Positions 1 to 8,681 of a DNA stretch of 64,000 nucleotides are shown piece by piece. Position 1 is the stretch's first letter. The number at the start of each line of letters is the position of its first letter. The notes below the pieces were generated by a model, which saw only the letters and a program-made list of their open reading frames with translations, was not told where the DNA came from and did no database searches. Made by a program: the position numbers and the translations under genes. Source of the stretch: Methanoregula formicica SMSP (GTDB taxonomy: Archaea; Halobacteriota; Methanomicrobia; Methanomicrobiales; Methanospirillaceae); contig NC_019943.1 in assembly GCF_000327485.1 (NCBI RefSeq), positions 1,488,001 through 1,552,000 on the forward strand. Reading direction: 5' to 3'.

Positions 1-187
1 GAAATACCGGAAACTCTACGGGTTCAAAAACGGAAAACTCATCAGTTCGGTCCCGATGGCACCAGGCTCAACGGTCGAGGAGTACCATCAGGAATATGCC
101 GGTATTGACCACACGCTTGAGATCTGGTGTACGGAAGACGATGTGGAAGAAGGTGAACTCGTGGGCGGGCCGGATGACCTTACCTGA
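1..187 (+). CDS. C-terminal fragment of an unrecognised protein
   Basis: A reading frame is open from the left edge (frame beginning at base 2) and stops with TGA at 185-187. The visible 61 residues are polar and acidic toward the end (...GELVGGPDDLT) and contain no motif I recognise. The start lies outside the window, so neither function nor length can be judged. Codon use resembles the neighbouring genes (GC-rich third positions), which supports a real coding end. Confidence 0.6.
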   Translation, partial: KYRKLYGFKNGKLISSVPMAPGSTVEEYHQEYAGIDHTLEIWCTEDDVEEGELVGGPDDLT

Positions 188-284
188 TCCCTGCCATTCA
201 ACCACGGCTTCGGGCAGAATAGTTCCCGTATGAAGAGATGAAAAAAGGGACAGGAAAAGGACGAGCTCTTTTAGAGGCCCGCCC

Positions 285-413
285 TTAAACGATCGGTTCA
301 CGCCGGAGGAGCCAGCAGAGTACAAAGCAGGCGCCCATCAGGGCGAGCAGCGCGATGCCTTCAATGGCCCGGAACATCACCGGGTAATGGTTCATGGTCT
401 TTGTTATGGTCAT
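285..413 (-). CDS. small single-pass membrane protein (42 aa)
   Basis: This short frame begins ATG at 413-411 and stops TAA at 287-285. It encodes MTITKTMNHYPVMFRAIEGI followed by a strongly hydrophobic stretch (ALLALMGACFVLCWLL) and a basic tail (RREPIV), the layout of a one-helix membrane protein with a cytoplasmic basic end. An AGGAG sequence lies about 10 nt upstream of the ATG, which supports this start. No family is recognised. It lies between the edge fragment and PAN and may be transcribed alone. The hydrophobic stretch and ribosome site are seen; its status as a gene is inferred. Confidence 0.55.
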   Translation of the reverse strand: MTITKTMNHYPVMFRAIEGIALLALMGACFVLCWLLRREPIV

Positions 414-623
414 ATGCCGGTATCTCCTGTATCATTGCCAGCCCGGGCTTCTCCCGCACAGAATCCTGCCGGGAGTCCCGCACTGCCGTACACAACCATC
501 GCCCGTTCGCGATATATATTCCTCAAATAGGTGAGGGTGATTCACCCTACCGCGCGGGGTGTTCAGCTAACTTCCGGGTTCAGGGAATCATAAAAAGAGA
601 GGGATACCTGGTTTGCCCGCACA

Positions 624-1934
624 TTACGCGAACATGACGCCTTCGGTTCCGGGCAGGCCGCGGTGGAAATCAAGGCCGACCTTCTCAATGGCCGAGAGGA
701 AGTCTTCCTGCGTGATGGCAGAACGCTCCTTGCGTATCGCAAACATCCCGGCCTCCATGCAGATGGCCCGGAGGTCGGCACCGTTCTTGCCCTCCGTGAG
801 CCGTGCCACTTCAGCAAGGTTGACACCCTCATCAACGGTCAGCGAACGGCAGTGAACTTTCAGGATGGAGAGCCGGCCCTTCTCGTCAGGCAGGGGGATC
901 TCGATGATCCGGTCGAACCGGCCGGGCCGGAGGAGCGCCTTGTCGAGGATGTCGATCCGGTTTGTCGCACCGATGATCTTCACATCGCCCCGGTTCTCGA
1001 AGCCGTCCATTCCCGCAAGGAGCTGCATCAGCGTGCGCTGGACCTCGCGATCACCGGAGGTGTTTGCCTCGGTCCGGCTTGCTCCCACGGCATCGATCTC
1101 GTCGATGAAGATGATAGTCGGGGCCTTCTTCTTCGCAAGATCGAAGAGTTCGCGGACGAGCCGTGCGCCTTCTCCGATGTATTTCTGGACCAGTTCCGAT
1201 CCCACGACCCGCATGAAATGGGCATTGGTCTCATGGGCAACGGCCTTTGCAAGCAGGGTCTTACCAGTGCCGGGCGGCCCGTGGAGAAGGACCCCCTTTG
1301 GTGGTTCGACGCCGATCCGCTCGAAGAGTTCGGGGCGCTTCAGCGGCAGTTCCACAGCCTCCTTGATTTCGTTGATCTGCTGCTCAAGCCCGCCGATGTC
1401 CATGTAATTCTCCTGCGGCGAGTCCACCAGTTCCATACCGTAGACCTGTGCATCAAAGGAGCTCGGGAGCAGTTCAACGATCGCAAGCGACTGCTGGTTC
1501 AGCGTGCAGCGTACCCCCGGCTTGAGGTCGTCTGCACTGATGGAGGGTGAGCTCCGCACTAAAAACCGCGGGCCTGCGCTGCTCCGGACGATCACCCGGT
1601 TTGCATCTACAATGTCAGTGACCGTGCCGATGATCAGGGGCGGGCTCCTCAGCTGCTCGCTCTCGCTCTTGAGTTTCCGCACTTCCCGCTCGTACCGGAT
1701 CTTCTGGGTCTCGATGTACCGCTTGTCCGCCTCGATCTGCCTCAGTTGTTCGCGCAGCTCAAGGTTGCGGGATTCGAGATTGCCGACACGTTCCATCATC
1801 TGGACCTCGAGATCATGCTTGTCGCCCTCGATCTGGGCGAGCTGCTCGCGGAGTTGTTCGGACAGCGTGCGGTACAACCGGTACAGTTCCTCAGGAGTCT
1901 GGGGCTCCGGGGACTGGTGGATGGTGTCGGACAT
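624..1934 (-). CDS. psmR: proteasome-activating nucleotidase (PAN)
   Basis: PAN is the hexameric AAA+ ATPase that unfolds substrates and feeds them to the archaeal 20S proteasome. The 436-residue product shows the family layout: an N-terminal coiled coil (about residues 15-98, heptads rich in Leu, Glu and Arg), an OB-like domain (about 98-160) and an AAA+ module with Walker A GPPGTGKT, Walker [10 protein letters not shown], the second region of homology ending LRPGRFDR and a C-terminal helical lid. The length is typical. The last residues are GVMFA, so the HbYX motif that docks into the proteasome appears as M-F-A with Phe in place of Tyr. It is divergent from the MBF1 gene, with a TATA-like element 33-40 nt upstream of the start, so the leader is very short. 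Identification is secure. Confidence 0.97.
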   Translation of the reverse strand: MSDTIHQSPEPQTPEELYRLYRTLSEQLREQLAQIEGDKHDLEVQMMERVGNLESRNLELREQLRQIEADKRYIETQKIRYEREVRKLKSESEQLRSPPLIIGTVTDIVDANRVIVRSSAGPRFLVRSSPSISADDLKPGVRCTLNQQSLAIVELLPSSFDAQVYGMELVDSPQENYMDIGGLEQQINEIKEAVELPLKRPELFERIGVEPPKGVLLHGPPGTGKTLLAKAVAHETNAHFMRVVGSELVQKYIGEGARLVRELFDLAKKKAPTIIFIDEIDAVGASRTEANTSGDREVQRTLMQLLAGMDGFENRGDVKIIGATNRIDILDKALLRPGRFDRIIEIPLPDEKGRLSILKVHCRSLTVDEGVNLAEVARLTEGKNGADLRAICMEAGMFAIRKERSAITQEDFLSAIEKVGLDFHRGLPGTEGVMFA

Positions 1935-1966
1935 CTCGTTCCTCAGTTAGTTATATTGGGAAACTG

Positions 1967-1974
1967 CATATAAA
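1967..1974 (-). promoter_or_regulatory. TATA-like promoter of PAN
   Basis: Read on the minus strand this is TTTATATG, centred about 37 nt before the PAN start codon. An archaeal start site about 26 nt downstream would give a leader of roughly 10 nt. No Shine-Dalgarno motif is evident, consistent with a short-leader transcript. Confidence 0.5.
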
Positions 1975-2027
1975 GGGTTTGTGAGGAGGCAAACGTCAGG
2001 TCACTCTACCGGATCCATTCAGAGGGC

Positions 2028-2036
2028 ATTTAAAGT
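2028..2036 (+). promoter_or_regulatory. TATA-like promoter of the MBF1 gene
   Basis: The sequence CATTTAAAG lies about 30 nt before the ATG at 2063. That spacing places initiation almost at the start codon (leaderless or very short leader). It is divergent from the PAN promoter in a 128-nt intergenic region. Confidence 0.45.
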
Positions 2037-2062
2037 CTGAAAACAACCTTTCTTGTGAGAAT

Positions 2063-2575
2063 ATGCAGTGCGAAATGTGCGGTGAAACCATTCGCGGTCC
2101 CCCCAAACTTGTCCGGGTCGAGGGTGCCGAGCTGCAGGTCTGTGCCAAATGCGGGAAGTTCGGCACCGAGGTCCAGCAGGTGAGGCGCACGGACCTCGTC
2201 CGGCCGGCCGGCGCAAAGCCCGCGGGCAACGTGAAGTCCCCGGCAGTGACCTCTTCCTCGTACCGAAAGCGGGACATGTTCGATTTTATCGAAGGCGAAA
2301 TCGTGGACGACTATAATGTCCGCATCCGGAACGCCCGCATGGAGAAGGGGCTCTCCCAGAAGGACCTTGCCATGCAGATGAAGGAGAAGGAGCACCTCAT
2401 CCAGAAGATCGAGAACCGCGACCTGATCCCCGAGGAGCAGGTGAGGAAGAAACTCGAGAAGGTGCTTGGGATCCGGCTCATCGATGTACCGGACACTGAT
2501 GTGGAGAAGAAAGGCCCGGGTTCCATGGCGCCGACGCTCGGCGACCTGACGATCATCCGGAAAGCCAAAAAATAA
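2063..2575 (+). CDS. multiprotein bridging factor 1 (archaeal MBF1), zinc ribbon plus HTH
   Basis: Archaeal MBF1 bridges transcription or translation components and carries a Cro/XRE-type helix-turn-helix. The 170-residue protein has an N-terminal zinc ribbon (CEMC at residues 3-6 and CAKC about 25 residues later), a flexible basic linker, and a conserved HTH around residues 90-150 (NARMEKGLSQKDLAMQMKEK, then IRLIDVPD). Both domain order and length match the archaeal family. The pairing with PAN on a shared divergent promoter region suggests both are housekeeping genes. The call rests on motif recognition and is secure. Confidence 0.93.
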   Translation: MQCEMCGETIRGPPKLVRVEGAELQVCAKCGKFGTEVQQVRRTDLVRPAGAKPAGNVKSPAVTSSSYRKRDMFDFIEGEIVDDYNVRIRNARMEKGLSQKDLAMQMKEKEHLIQKIENRDLIPEEQVRKKLEKVLGIRLIDVPDTDVEKKGPGSMAPTLGDLTIIRKAKK

Positions 2576-2595
2576 TCAATCCCCCTGTTTTTTCG

Positions 2596-3258
2596 TTATG
2601 CAAGATCGATGACCGCGTTGTGCAGGATGTCAAGCGTATCCCGCATGGCCCTGCCCGCGTCACGGAGATGATGGTAAACCTCCCGGGTCCGTATCGCCTG
2701 CATGGCATCATTAGTCTGGAGGAGTTCTGCCATACCAGTGATATACTGCTCTTCCAGCGAATTGTATGCCCTCCGGGCCTGGCGGATCTCACTCTCAACA
2801 GTATCTTTATTGGAATCGAGGGCCTTGATCCCCCGCCGGATGCATTCCGTTCCCTCAAGCAGCTGCAGCGCCATGCGGCGGATGTGTCCATCCGGCGCCA
2901 CCGAGAATGCGACCATCTCTTTTGCAGTCTCCTTGGAGAAGTTGAGAATATAATCCATCTGCCGGGAGATACTGTAAATGTCCTGCCGGTCAAAAGGCGT
3001 TGAAAACGACCGGATGAGTTTGTCCTCCATATCGTGCCGCATCAGGTCGACCTCGTTCTCGATCTCTTCAAGCCCCGACGGGCTTTTCAACGGCAGGGCG
3101 TTCAGCCAGATAACAAACTCCCGTACACCGACAACTGTCCAGTCCGCCTGTTCATCAAGCATTGCGTAAAAGTCATGTTCGCGCGGGAAGAGTGCGGCAA
3201 AGAGGCCTCCGTTCTTTGTGCTTTTTCTTTCAGGTTCTGGTTTCTTCACAAATATCAC
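2596..3258 (-). CDS. DUF47/PhoU-like phosphate transport regulator
   Basis: DUF47 proteins are all-helical, PhoU-like partners of PiT-type phosphate permeases and are thought to bind metal and modulate transport. The roughly 220-residue product begins near KKPEPERKSTKNGGLFAALF and contains the expected acidic helices with E/DxxxD patterns (EIENEVDLMRHDMEDKL; DRQDIYSISRQMDYILNF). The open frame extends further upstream, but a GTG at 3258 overlaps the upstream permease stop as GTGA, which is why it is chosen. A second GTG at 3249 is an alternative start. It is the second gene of a two-gene operon with the permease. Confidence 0.88.
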   Translation of the reverse strand: MIFVKKPEPERKSTKNGGLFAALFPREHDFYAMLDEQADWTVVGVREFVIWLNALPLKSPSGLEEIENEVDLMRHDMEDKLIRSFSTPFDRQDIYSISRQMDYILNFSKETAKEMVAFSVAPDGHIRRMALQLLEGTECIRRGIKALDSNKDTVESEIRQARRAYNSLEEQYITGMAELLQTNDAMQAIRTREVYHHLRDAGRAMRDTLDILHNAVIDLA

Positions 3259-4283
3259 GATCCAACAAGGGGAGAGATGAAAAGGAACAACATGCCGGCA
3301 ATGAGCATGGTGACCGGAATTGTGATCGCCATAGCGATAATGATCTCCCTGCCCACCCGCCACTGAACCCTCCGCGGATTATCGGCAGCTCCTACACCGA
3401 GGACAGACATGGTGATCACATGTGTCGAAGAGACGGGAGCACCGGCAACGGTTGACAAAGCGATGGAGGCCGCAGAGAAAAACTGCGAATCAAACGAATG
3501 GACCGGTTCGATCCGGAAGATCCGTCGCCCAAGGGTATTCATGATCCGCCATCCGCCGCTGATCGTCCCCAGCGCCATCAGGGCAGCACACGCGTACCGT
3601 GTCCAGAGCGGTACCTCCGGGGTTGCCGCAAAACCCGCGGCAACAAGGACCATCGCTATCATACCCATCTGCTTCTGGGGATCATTTGCCCCGTTGAAGA
3701 ACGCCATCAGGGCAGCTGTACACCAGTTGAGAGTGACGATCTTCCTGTTCTGGCGGCGCTCCATATTGCGCATAAGGAAATCCGTTGTTTTGTGCAATAC
3801 AAAACTTCCTGCAAATCCTATGATGGCAGACAGGACAAAGAAAACAAGGATCTTCATGAAACCGACAAGTTCCGGTTCCGGACCGGCAAGTTCGGCAAAT
3901 CCCCAGGCAATGCTCGATATGCCTGCGGCAACGATGCTCCCTCCGATAAGACCCCCGATCAGCGAGTGGGTGGAGGATGAGGGAAGCCCGAACTTCCACG
4001 TAATGATGTTCCAGGTCGTTGCTGTAACAAGTGCAACGAAGAGGACGATCAGTTCTCCGGCCCCGGGCTGGATGCTGATGAGCCCGACCATGGTGAAGGC
4101 AACTGCACTCCCCCCGAAAACCGCCCCGAGAAGAGACATTCCTGCAACAAGGATGATTCCGGCGCGTGGCGATGCAGAACGCGAGGCAATGAAGGTAGCA
4201 GCGATTGAGCTAGCATCCTGGAACCCGTTGGTAAAGGTGAACGCGAGCGCAAGGAGGATTGTGAGGATCGCAATCACGAACAT
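3255..4283 (-). CDS. pit: PiT-family inorganic phosphate transporter
   Basis: This integral membrane permease takes up inorganic phosphate by ion symport. It shows the two PiT signature repeats: an N-terminal copy TFTNGFQDASSIAATFIASR and an internal copy around MAFFNGANDPQKQMGMIAMV, plus WKFGLPSSSTHSLIGGLIGG and a later PVSSTHVITMSVLG, with about ten hydrophobic helices. The chosen start is the ATG just before the first helix (342 aa). An upstream in-frame ATG at 4331 would add 16 residues; an AT-rich TTTTTAATT near 4350 sits at a distance suiting a leaderless transcript from that upstream ATG, so it remains possible. Its stop overlaps the DUF47 start. Confidence 0.93.
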   Translation of the reverse strand: MFVIAILTILLALAFTFTNGFQDASSIAATFIASRSASPRAGIILVAGMSLLGAVFGGSAVAFTMVGLISIQPGAGELIVLFVALVTATTWNIITWKFGLPSSSTHSLIGGLIGGSIVAAGISSIAWGFAELAGPEPELVGFMKILVFFVLSAIIGFAGSFVLHKTTDFLMRNMERRQNRKIVTLNWCTAALMAFFNGANDPQKQMGMIAMVLVAAGFAATPEVPLWTRYACAALMALGTISGGWRIMNTLGRRIFRIEPVHSFDSQFFSAASIALSTVAGAPVSSTHVITMSVLGVGAADNPRRVQWRVGREIIIAMAITIPVTMLIAGMLFLFISPLVGS

Positions 4284-4485
4284 AGGGATGCATCCGTGCA
4301 CGTACGGGCTGCAAGCCGACATGTGCCACATACCCAGTATAGATGGGTGAGAATTAAAAAGGCGCCTGCCATTTCAGGCCGGACACCGCGGGGGAAGAAT
4401 CCCGTGGGCATTCCAGCCGTACGAATGCGGCCCGAGGCGCTGGTTATGCGGGAGTCGTTGAGACAACTGGAGTTATGTCGGAGGA

Positions 4486-5028
4486 TTATTCCGGTACCGT
4501 TGCAGGGGCGTTGACTGGTCCGGTATATGCCCCGGAACCAAGCCACCAGTCGTCAGCCACCTGCCTGCCGTATCCCAGCTTGGACTCCATGATGTCGTTG
4601 TCCCAGGGGTTGATGTACACGTAACGATAGAAACCGCTCCCGTTCCGGACAACTTCGGCCATCTCTTTCACAAAAACCGCGTTGGCTCCGTCACGTTGTT
4701 TACCGATCGCTTCCGGGTTGATCGGGTGGGCAAGGGTCGTGCCATTATACCCGTATGCGAAGATATAGAGTTCCCCCTGCACAAACGAGCCGTTACGATC
4801 ATTGAATTCAGACAGGGCCCGCTCAGTGCCCTGCACCGTTGCATACATGACCGCGCTGTCGACAAACGAGACAAGGGTCTCATTTGAGACATACGGCATT
4901 ATCGGGCTGGCCGGAGCAGCAGTGTGTATTGTCGGAACCGGTTGGGACCGGCTCTCTGCGCAGCCGGCAACAAGCACCAGCGTGATGAGTATGAGCACGA
5001 GATGGAGATAGAGCAGGGATTTTTTCAT
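4486..5028 (-). CDS. Cache-domain lipoprotein
   Basis: The product (180 aa) starts MKKSLLYLHLVLILITLVLV and has a lipobox VAGC near residue 25, so it should be anchored outside the membrane. After a short Pro/Thr-rich linker comes a single Cache-like sensor domain: FVDSAVMYATVQGTERALSE, then ELYIFAYGYNGTTLAHPINP, then GFYRYVYINPWDNDIMESKL and WLGSGAYTGP. These are the conserved blocks of Cache proteins that bind small ligands. There is no attached kinase or methyl-accepting domain, so it is a stand-alone binding protein. The start was chosen at the signal peptide; the open frame extends upstream without signal character. Confidence 0.82.
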   Translation of the reverse strand: MKKSLLYLHLVLILITLVLVAGCAESRSQPVPTIHTAAPASPIMPYVSNETLVSFVDSAVMYATVQGTERALSEFNDRNGSFVQGELYIFAYGYNGTTLAHPINPEAIGKQRDGANAVFVKEMAEVVRNGSGFYRYVYINPWDNDIMESKLGYGRQVADDWWLGSGAYTGPVNAPATVPE

Positions 5029-5303
5029 GGGTGTATTATTGGTATTTTTCACTTTATAGGATAATCTGTGTTGGAAGGATTCCGTGCCGGAATGCCAGCG
5101 TGTTCTGGAAGGGCCCCCGAATATCGCCGATACCTTTTTGTACAAACCGATCTCCACATACCTATTCGGAAGATCTCCAAACATTTAGGGGGACTGGTTA
5201 ACTGTCTGACGGACCGGATAGCGGAATATAATCCGGTGCCGTCAGGATATGAGCCGTGCACTACAGGCTCCGATCCAGAAACCATCCATACACAAGGACG
5301 ATC

Positions 5304-6308
5304 ATGGCACGCATTCACGGCATCTCCGGCAGTACCCGGTTTCTTCTGAACGGGACACGGCCGGTTCACGGAAAAAAACTGGCTACTCTTGACGATATCA
5401 ACCGGTTCCTTGAAGAGTACCAGGCCCTGCTTGCGGATGCCGCCATCGTTGAGGAGAAACGCCAGGAGGAGATCATCCGGGCACTGGCCGAACGGGAAAA
5501 GGAACTCGACACACAACTAAACGAAGAGGTCGAAAAACGCACGCGGGAAGTCTATACCCGCATCCTTGAGATCAATGAGCGGATCGAAGCCAGTGAATCG
5601 TTCTTCGTGATCCTGGGGCTCTTAATCCGGTTCTGGGGGGCAAACCTAGTCAGTTCCTGGAGGATACACCTTCCCACCATGGGAATAACATGGAAAATCC
5701 GGAACCTGAAAAAGGAGCGGGAGCGTGCGGTTGCCGGCAAAGCCGTGACCGTGAGTGCCGCAAGCGGGGACATCGCCGCAACCGCAGCGTTCCTGCAGAA
5801 GAACCGCTCCTACCTGATCGGGGCAACGGCAGAACAGCAGGTGATTGCCCTCCTCTCCACGCTGCCGGATGAATACCACATCATGAGCGGGGTCAACCTG
5901 CGCCGGTTCGATACCGCGTACTGGTGGAAGAGACCGGACGAGATCCGGTTCCAGCAGATTGACCCGGTTGTCATCGGGCCCACCGGGCTCTTTCTTATCG
6001 GCACCAAGAACTGGTCTGGAGCAGACATCGAGCTGAAGACCGGCGACATCAAGCGGCAGGTGAAGGTCGCCACCCATGCCCTCTGGGTGTACATGAAAGA
6101 CGAATACCGGTTCTACGAGCGAAACCCGAAGATACGGTGCGTTATCGTCTCCACGAAAGGTGCCCATCCCGACCTGAAGCTCGACAAGGATATCGATGTG
6201 ATCACGCTCAACCGGCTGATTGAATACATCACGCAGCGTGAGAAGATCCTGACCCCGATGAATGTCGAGCGCCTGACCCACGTCATCTCATTCTCGGAAG
6301 CCTGCTGA
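5304..6308 (+). CDS. NERD-domain protein with altered active site
   Basis: The 334-residue protein has an N-terminal coiled coil (about residues 25-95, rich in Glu/Lys/Arg), a hydrophobic stretch VILGLLIRFWGANLVSSW, a second coiled coil, and a C-terminal NERD (nuclease-related) domain from about residue 170. The NERD blocks are recognisable: TAEQQVIALLSTLPDEYHIM, then QQIDPVVIGPTGLFLIGTKN. In NERD nucleases the second block normally ends in an E-x-K of the PD-(D/E)xK fold; here it reads G-T-K, so the catalytic Glu is missing. An AAGGA precedes the ATG at 5304 and supports that start. Nuclease activity is doubtful; DNA or protein binding is more likely. Confidence 0.82.
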   Translation: MARIHGISGSTRFLLNGTRPVHGKKLATLDDINRFLEEYQALLADAAIVEEKRQEEIIRALAEREKELDTQLNEEVEKRTREVYTRILEINERIEASESFFVILGLLIRFWGANLVSSWRIHLPTMGITWKIRNLKKERERAVAGKAVTVSAASGDIAATAAFLQKNRSYLIGATAEQQVIALLSTLPDEYHIMSGVNLRRFDTAYWWKRPDEIRFQQIDPVVIGPTGLFLIGTKNWSGADIELKTGDIKRQVKVATHALWVYMKDEYRFYERNPKIRCVIVSTKGAHPDLKLDKDIDVITLNRLIEYITQREKILTPMNVERLTHVISFSEAC

Positions 6309-6642
6309 TCAGCGGGAAGAGTGTTGCATCTGTACCGGCGCAGTTGCACGCCAGGTGGTTGAAAAAACCCTCATGGCCCGACCTGTTGCGTACTGGAGCA
6401 ACAAAAGAGGTGCAGCACAGGTCTTGTGTTTCCTGTCCCACAGGATAATCCGGGTGTGCTGAAGAATACCCCTGACCCCGGGTTACACCCATGCGGTCAG
6501 AACATACAGGCAGGAGAAGACGGCAGGGTTCTCGTAACCCTGCTCCACATTCCCCTCCTTGCTCCGGTAGCGTAACACTGCGGTCCTGTCCCGATCCAAA
6601 GAATAACTATGTCCTGCGATAAGGAACGACCGTGGGATAATC

Positions 6643-7119
6643 ATGTCGTTAGAAGACGATCTCTGCAGGAAGTTCCGGTTCCGGGTGAAATGGAACGGCC
6701 GGTACGTTGCCGGCTTCCCGGAGGCCTCCCCACTCCCCGTGGACATGAGGCGGGCAGGCCAGAGACAGAGCGGCGGCCCGCCCCCCGCAATAGGGCCTGA
6801 GGGTCAGTGCACGCCGTATTTCATCAACCTTGACCGGAGCATTGCCGTTGACCTCGGGTTCGCGCAGTGGATCGCCATGGTGCGGAGTTTCGGCCCGGCA
6901 ACCGGCAAAGGCTCCCTGCTTCCGGAATACAAGCGGCCATTCACCATCGAGGCATGCGATGAAAACGGAGACGTTGAGTATTCCTATTATCTCTCCAACT
7001 GCTGGGTGGACGAGTACCGGGCATTCCCGGACCCCGATGCAGGTTCCAGGGAGGTTGCCATTGAGCACCTGAGACTCGGGTACGATGACTGGAGCCGGGA
7101 ACCGTTGGAAGGGAAATGA
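6643..7119 (+). CDS. T4 gp19-like phage tail tube family protein (orphan)
   Basis: The 158-residue protein resembles the gp19-type tail tube proteins of phages and extracellular contractile injection systems. The visible family features are the N-terminal strand FRFRVKWNGRYVAGFPEASP, a central helix FAQWIAMVRSF, the strand FTIEACDENGDVEYSYYLSN, and the end block SREVAIEHLRLGYDDW, which matches the usual N-E-V-A-I-E-x-L-x-L ending. No sheath, baseplate, spike or AAA+ genes are nearby, so it stands alone between the NERD gene and a broken lipoprotein gene. It may be a domesticated or relict structural protein. Family assignment is by pattern; function is open. Confidence 0.62.
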   Translation: MSLEDDLCRKFRFRVKWNGRYVAGFPEASPLPVDMRRAGQRQSGGPPPAIGPEGQCTPYFINLDRSIAVDLGFAQWIAMVRSFGPATGKGSLLPEYKRPFTIEACDENGDVEYSYYLSNCWVDEYRAFPDPDAGSREVAIEHLRLGYDDWSREPLEGK

Positions 7120-7242
7120 ACGCGGGATCCCTGATCGCTCCGGCGCACGGGAGCCCGGTTCAGTGCCGGAATCCACTGCGCTGCCGTAAGATTCCCCTGG
7201 TCAGGGATACATAATCGCAAAGAAAAGAGCGGATGCCTGGTC

Positions 7243-7693
7243 TCAGGCTTTTTTAAGCATGTCGATGGATGAGGTGTAATGCGTGCCGTCATCCACGGAG
7301 ATCAGTTCGATCTCACCGGGAGAAGTGATCTCGCCGAAGCTGTACCCCCCGGTCTTCTGGAGGAGCGTGAGAGTCTTCCCATCGCGACCGATCACACCGG
7401 AGAAGGAGATGGATTCGGTATTGTTGCCATTGCCAAAGACAAATGTCCCCGCAAAGATCCGGCCCTGCTGTTCTGCAACGATCATCGACATCGTCGTGTT
7501 GCCATGGTTCGTGAATCCTGCATCCGGTTCATATCCTATGGTAGGACCCCCTCCAGGTGCCCCTGAAGTCCGGCGGGGCCTGGGACGCCCCATCCGCGGG
7601 TTGTGCTGACGGTGCTGCTGCCGGAGCCGGGGTTGCACACCTGCAGGCGATCACGGCGATAATGAGGAGAAGTGCGGTTGCTACTATTTTCAT
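7243..7693 (-). pseudogene. small secreted lipoprotein, frameshifted
   Basis: The ATG at 7693 opens MKIVATALLLIIAVIACRCA, a lipoprotein signal peptide (lipobox VIAC), followed by an Ala/Pro-rich linker and FRGTWRG. The frame then stops at once. The body of the protein (PTIGYEPDAGFTNHG... AEQQGRIFAGTFVFGNGNNT... SSIDMLKKA) continues in another frame to 7243. Removing one base from a run of five C at 7547-7551 (five G in the sense strand) would join them as GTWRGPTIGYEPD, so a single-base insertion explains the break. This is either a real frameshift or a homopolymer sequencing error. The family is not named here; it looks like a beta-rich secreted domain. The start overlaps the stop of the upstream remnant as ATGA. 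Confidence 0.7.
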
Positions 7694-8124
7694 ACGGACG
7701 GAGGTTGACCGGGTGTGTATTTATCGGCCGGCGATCCGCTTCTGCCGGGCAGCGTCGCAAATGGCGACCCGAGCAGGAACGCGAACTGGTCCGGGGATCT
7801 CCCGAAGAGAAGAGAGATCCCGATTGCAGCACAGATCACCGCAGGGACCAGGAAGAGAATGAACGGCAGTTCTCCACAAGTGAATCCGTTGGGTGCCGAA
7901 TAGCCGTTCCCGGTAATCCTTCCAGAGTTCCGGGCTTTTTGATCTTAAGAACATGACGAGCGTTGCAACGAATGGCCCGCAGAGCCCGAGGAATACCAGC
8001 AGCCCCTCCGGTCCTTCCATTCCCCCGCGGCACCGGCCCACATGGCCCACGTGACAAGATATGCAATGAGGAAGAAGGGTACGGGGCGGTAAGGGATCCG
8101 GGCATTCACTCTTCTCTCAGCCAT
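7690..8124 (-). pseudogene. degenerate N-terminal part of a CPBP-like membrane protease
   Basis: Three consecutive frames together read like the start of a CPBP intramembrane protease. Frame one starts ATG 8124 (RIPYRPVPFFLIAYLVTWAM); frame two gives GLLVFLGLCGPFVATLVMFL and LWKDYRERLFGTQRIHLW; frame three gives LPFILFLVPAVICAAIGISL and ends at 7690. At least two frameshifts, near 8020-8030 and 7865-7880, are needed. The catalytic part (EExxxR and the later His motifs) is absent, so the gene is truncated as well. The third frame ends in an ATGA overlap with the next lipoprotein, which suggests the two once formed an operon. An intact family member lies at 19296-20171. Confidence 0.6.
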
Positions 8125-8221
8125 CTGGTTTTTTTACTGTGAACAAGGGGCAATCGGACAGCAGGCCTTCCGGTTCACTGCCGGCCGGTGAGAAAAAAGG
8201 GAGAACGAAAAATCAGAAGGT

Positions 8222-8359
8222 TTACTTGATCTTCTTCTCAAGTTTCTTGAGTTTCTTCTGCGCTTCCTTGCTCCCTGCAGCTGCCTGCTTTGCGAGCTCC
8301 TCTGCTTTCTCTTTCTTTGCCTTGTTCAGCTTAACCAGTTGTTTCTTGCTTGTCGGCAT
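8222..8359 (-). CDS. small lysine-rich helical protein (45 aa)
   Basis: The frame ATG 8359 to TAA 8222 encodes MPTSKKQLVKLNKAKKEKAE followed by ELAKQAAAGSKEAQKKLKKL and EKKIK. Almost half of the residues are charged with a large excess of Lys, and the spacing suits one long amphipathic helix. An AGGGTGA motif lies about 8-14 nt upstream of the ATG. The composition suggests nucleic acid or ribosome contact, but that is inference only. Reading it on the opposite strand gives a Phe/Ser-rich frame that is a shadow. Confidence 0.6.
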   Translation of the reverse strand: MPTSKKQLVKLNKAKKEKAEELAKQAAAGSKEAQKKLKKLEKKIK

Positions 8360-8540
8360 ATCAGGTTCACCCTGTGTGAATGGTTGATGTTATCGTTGTT
8401 CTCATTTAACGATATCCCACGCTCGCAGTACTGTGACGGGACCATGTCCAATCCATACGTATTTTTAATCCGGATACTGATAAACGATCACGAGGAACAA
8501 AAAACACACAACACGGGTTGTTGACGAGAAAGAGGGCCTG

Positions 8541-8681
8541 ATGGAATGCCTTGTCTGCGGGGAAAAGTATCACACTACCATGAAAGCTGATGCAGAAGGA
8601 AAATTCCACCCGGCACACTGGGAGTGCGTCAACAAGTGCCGGTTCATCCACCACGATGAGAAGCCGACACACAAAAAGTAA
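8541..8681 (+). CDS. small zinc-ribbon-like protein (46 aa)
   Basis: The frame starts ATG 8541 after an AGAGGG ribosome site and stops TAA 8679-8681. The product begins MECLVCGEKYHTTMKADAEG and continues KFHPAHWECVNKCRF, ending in a His/Lys-rich tail. Cys3, Cys6 and two later Cys (in ECVNKC), with several His, could bind one zinc ion. No specific family is recognised. The spacing of paired cysteines and the good ribosome site make it a likely real gene. Confidence 0.62.
   Translation: MECLVCGEKYHTTMKADAEGKFHPAHWECVNKCRFIHHDEKPTHKK

Noticed and set aside
6309-6642. Cys-containing frame (CCICTG...) between the NERD and tail-tube genes
   Set aside because: It has no start codon before the Cys motif and overlaps the end of the NERD gene in another frame; too weak to call.
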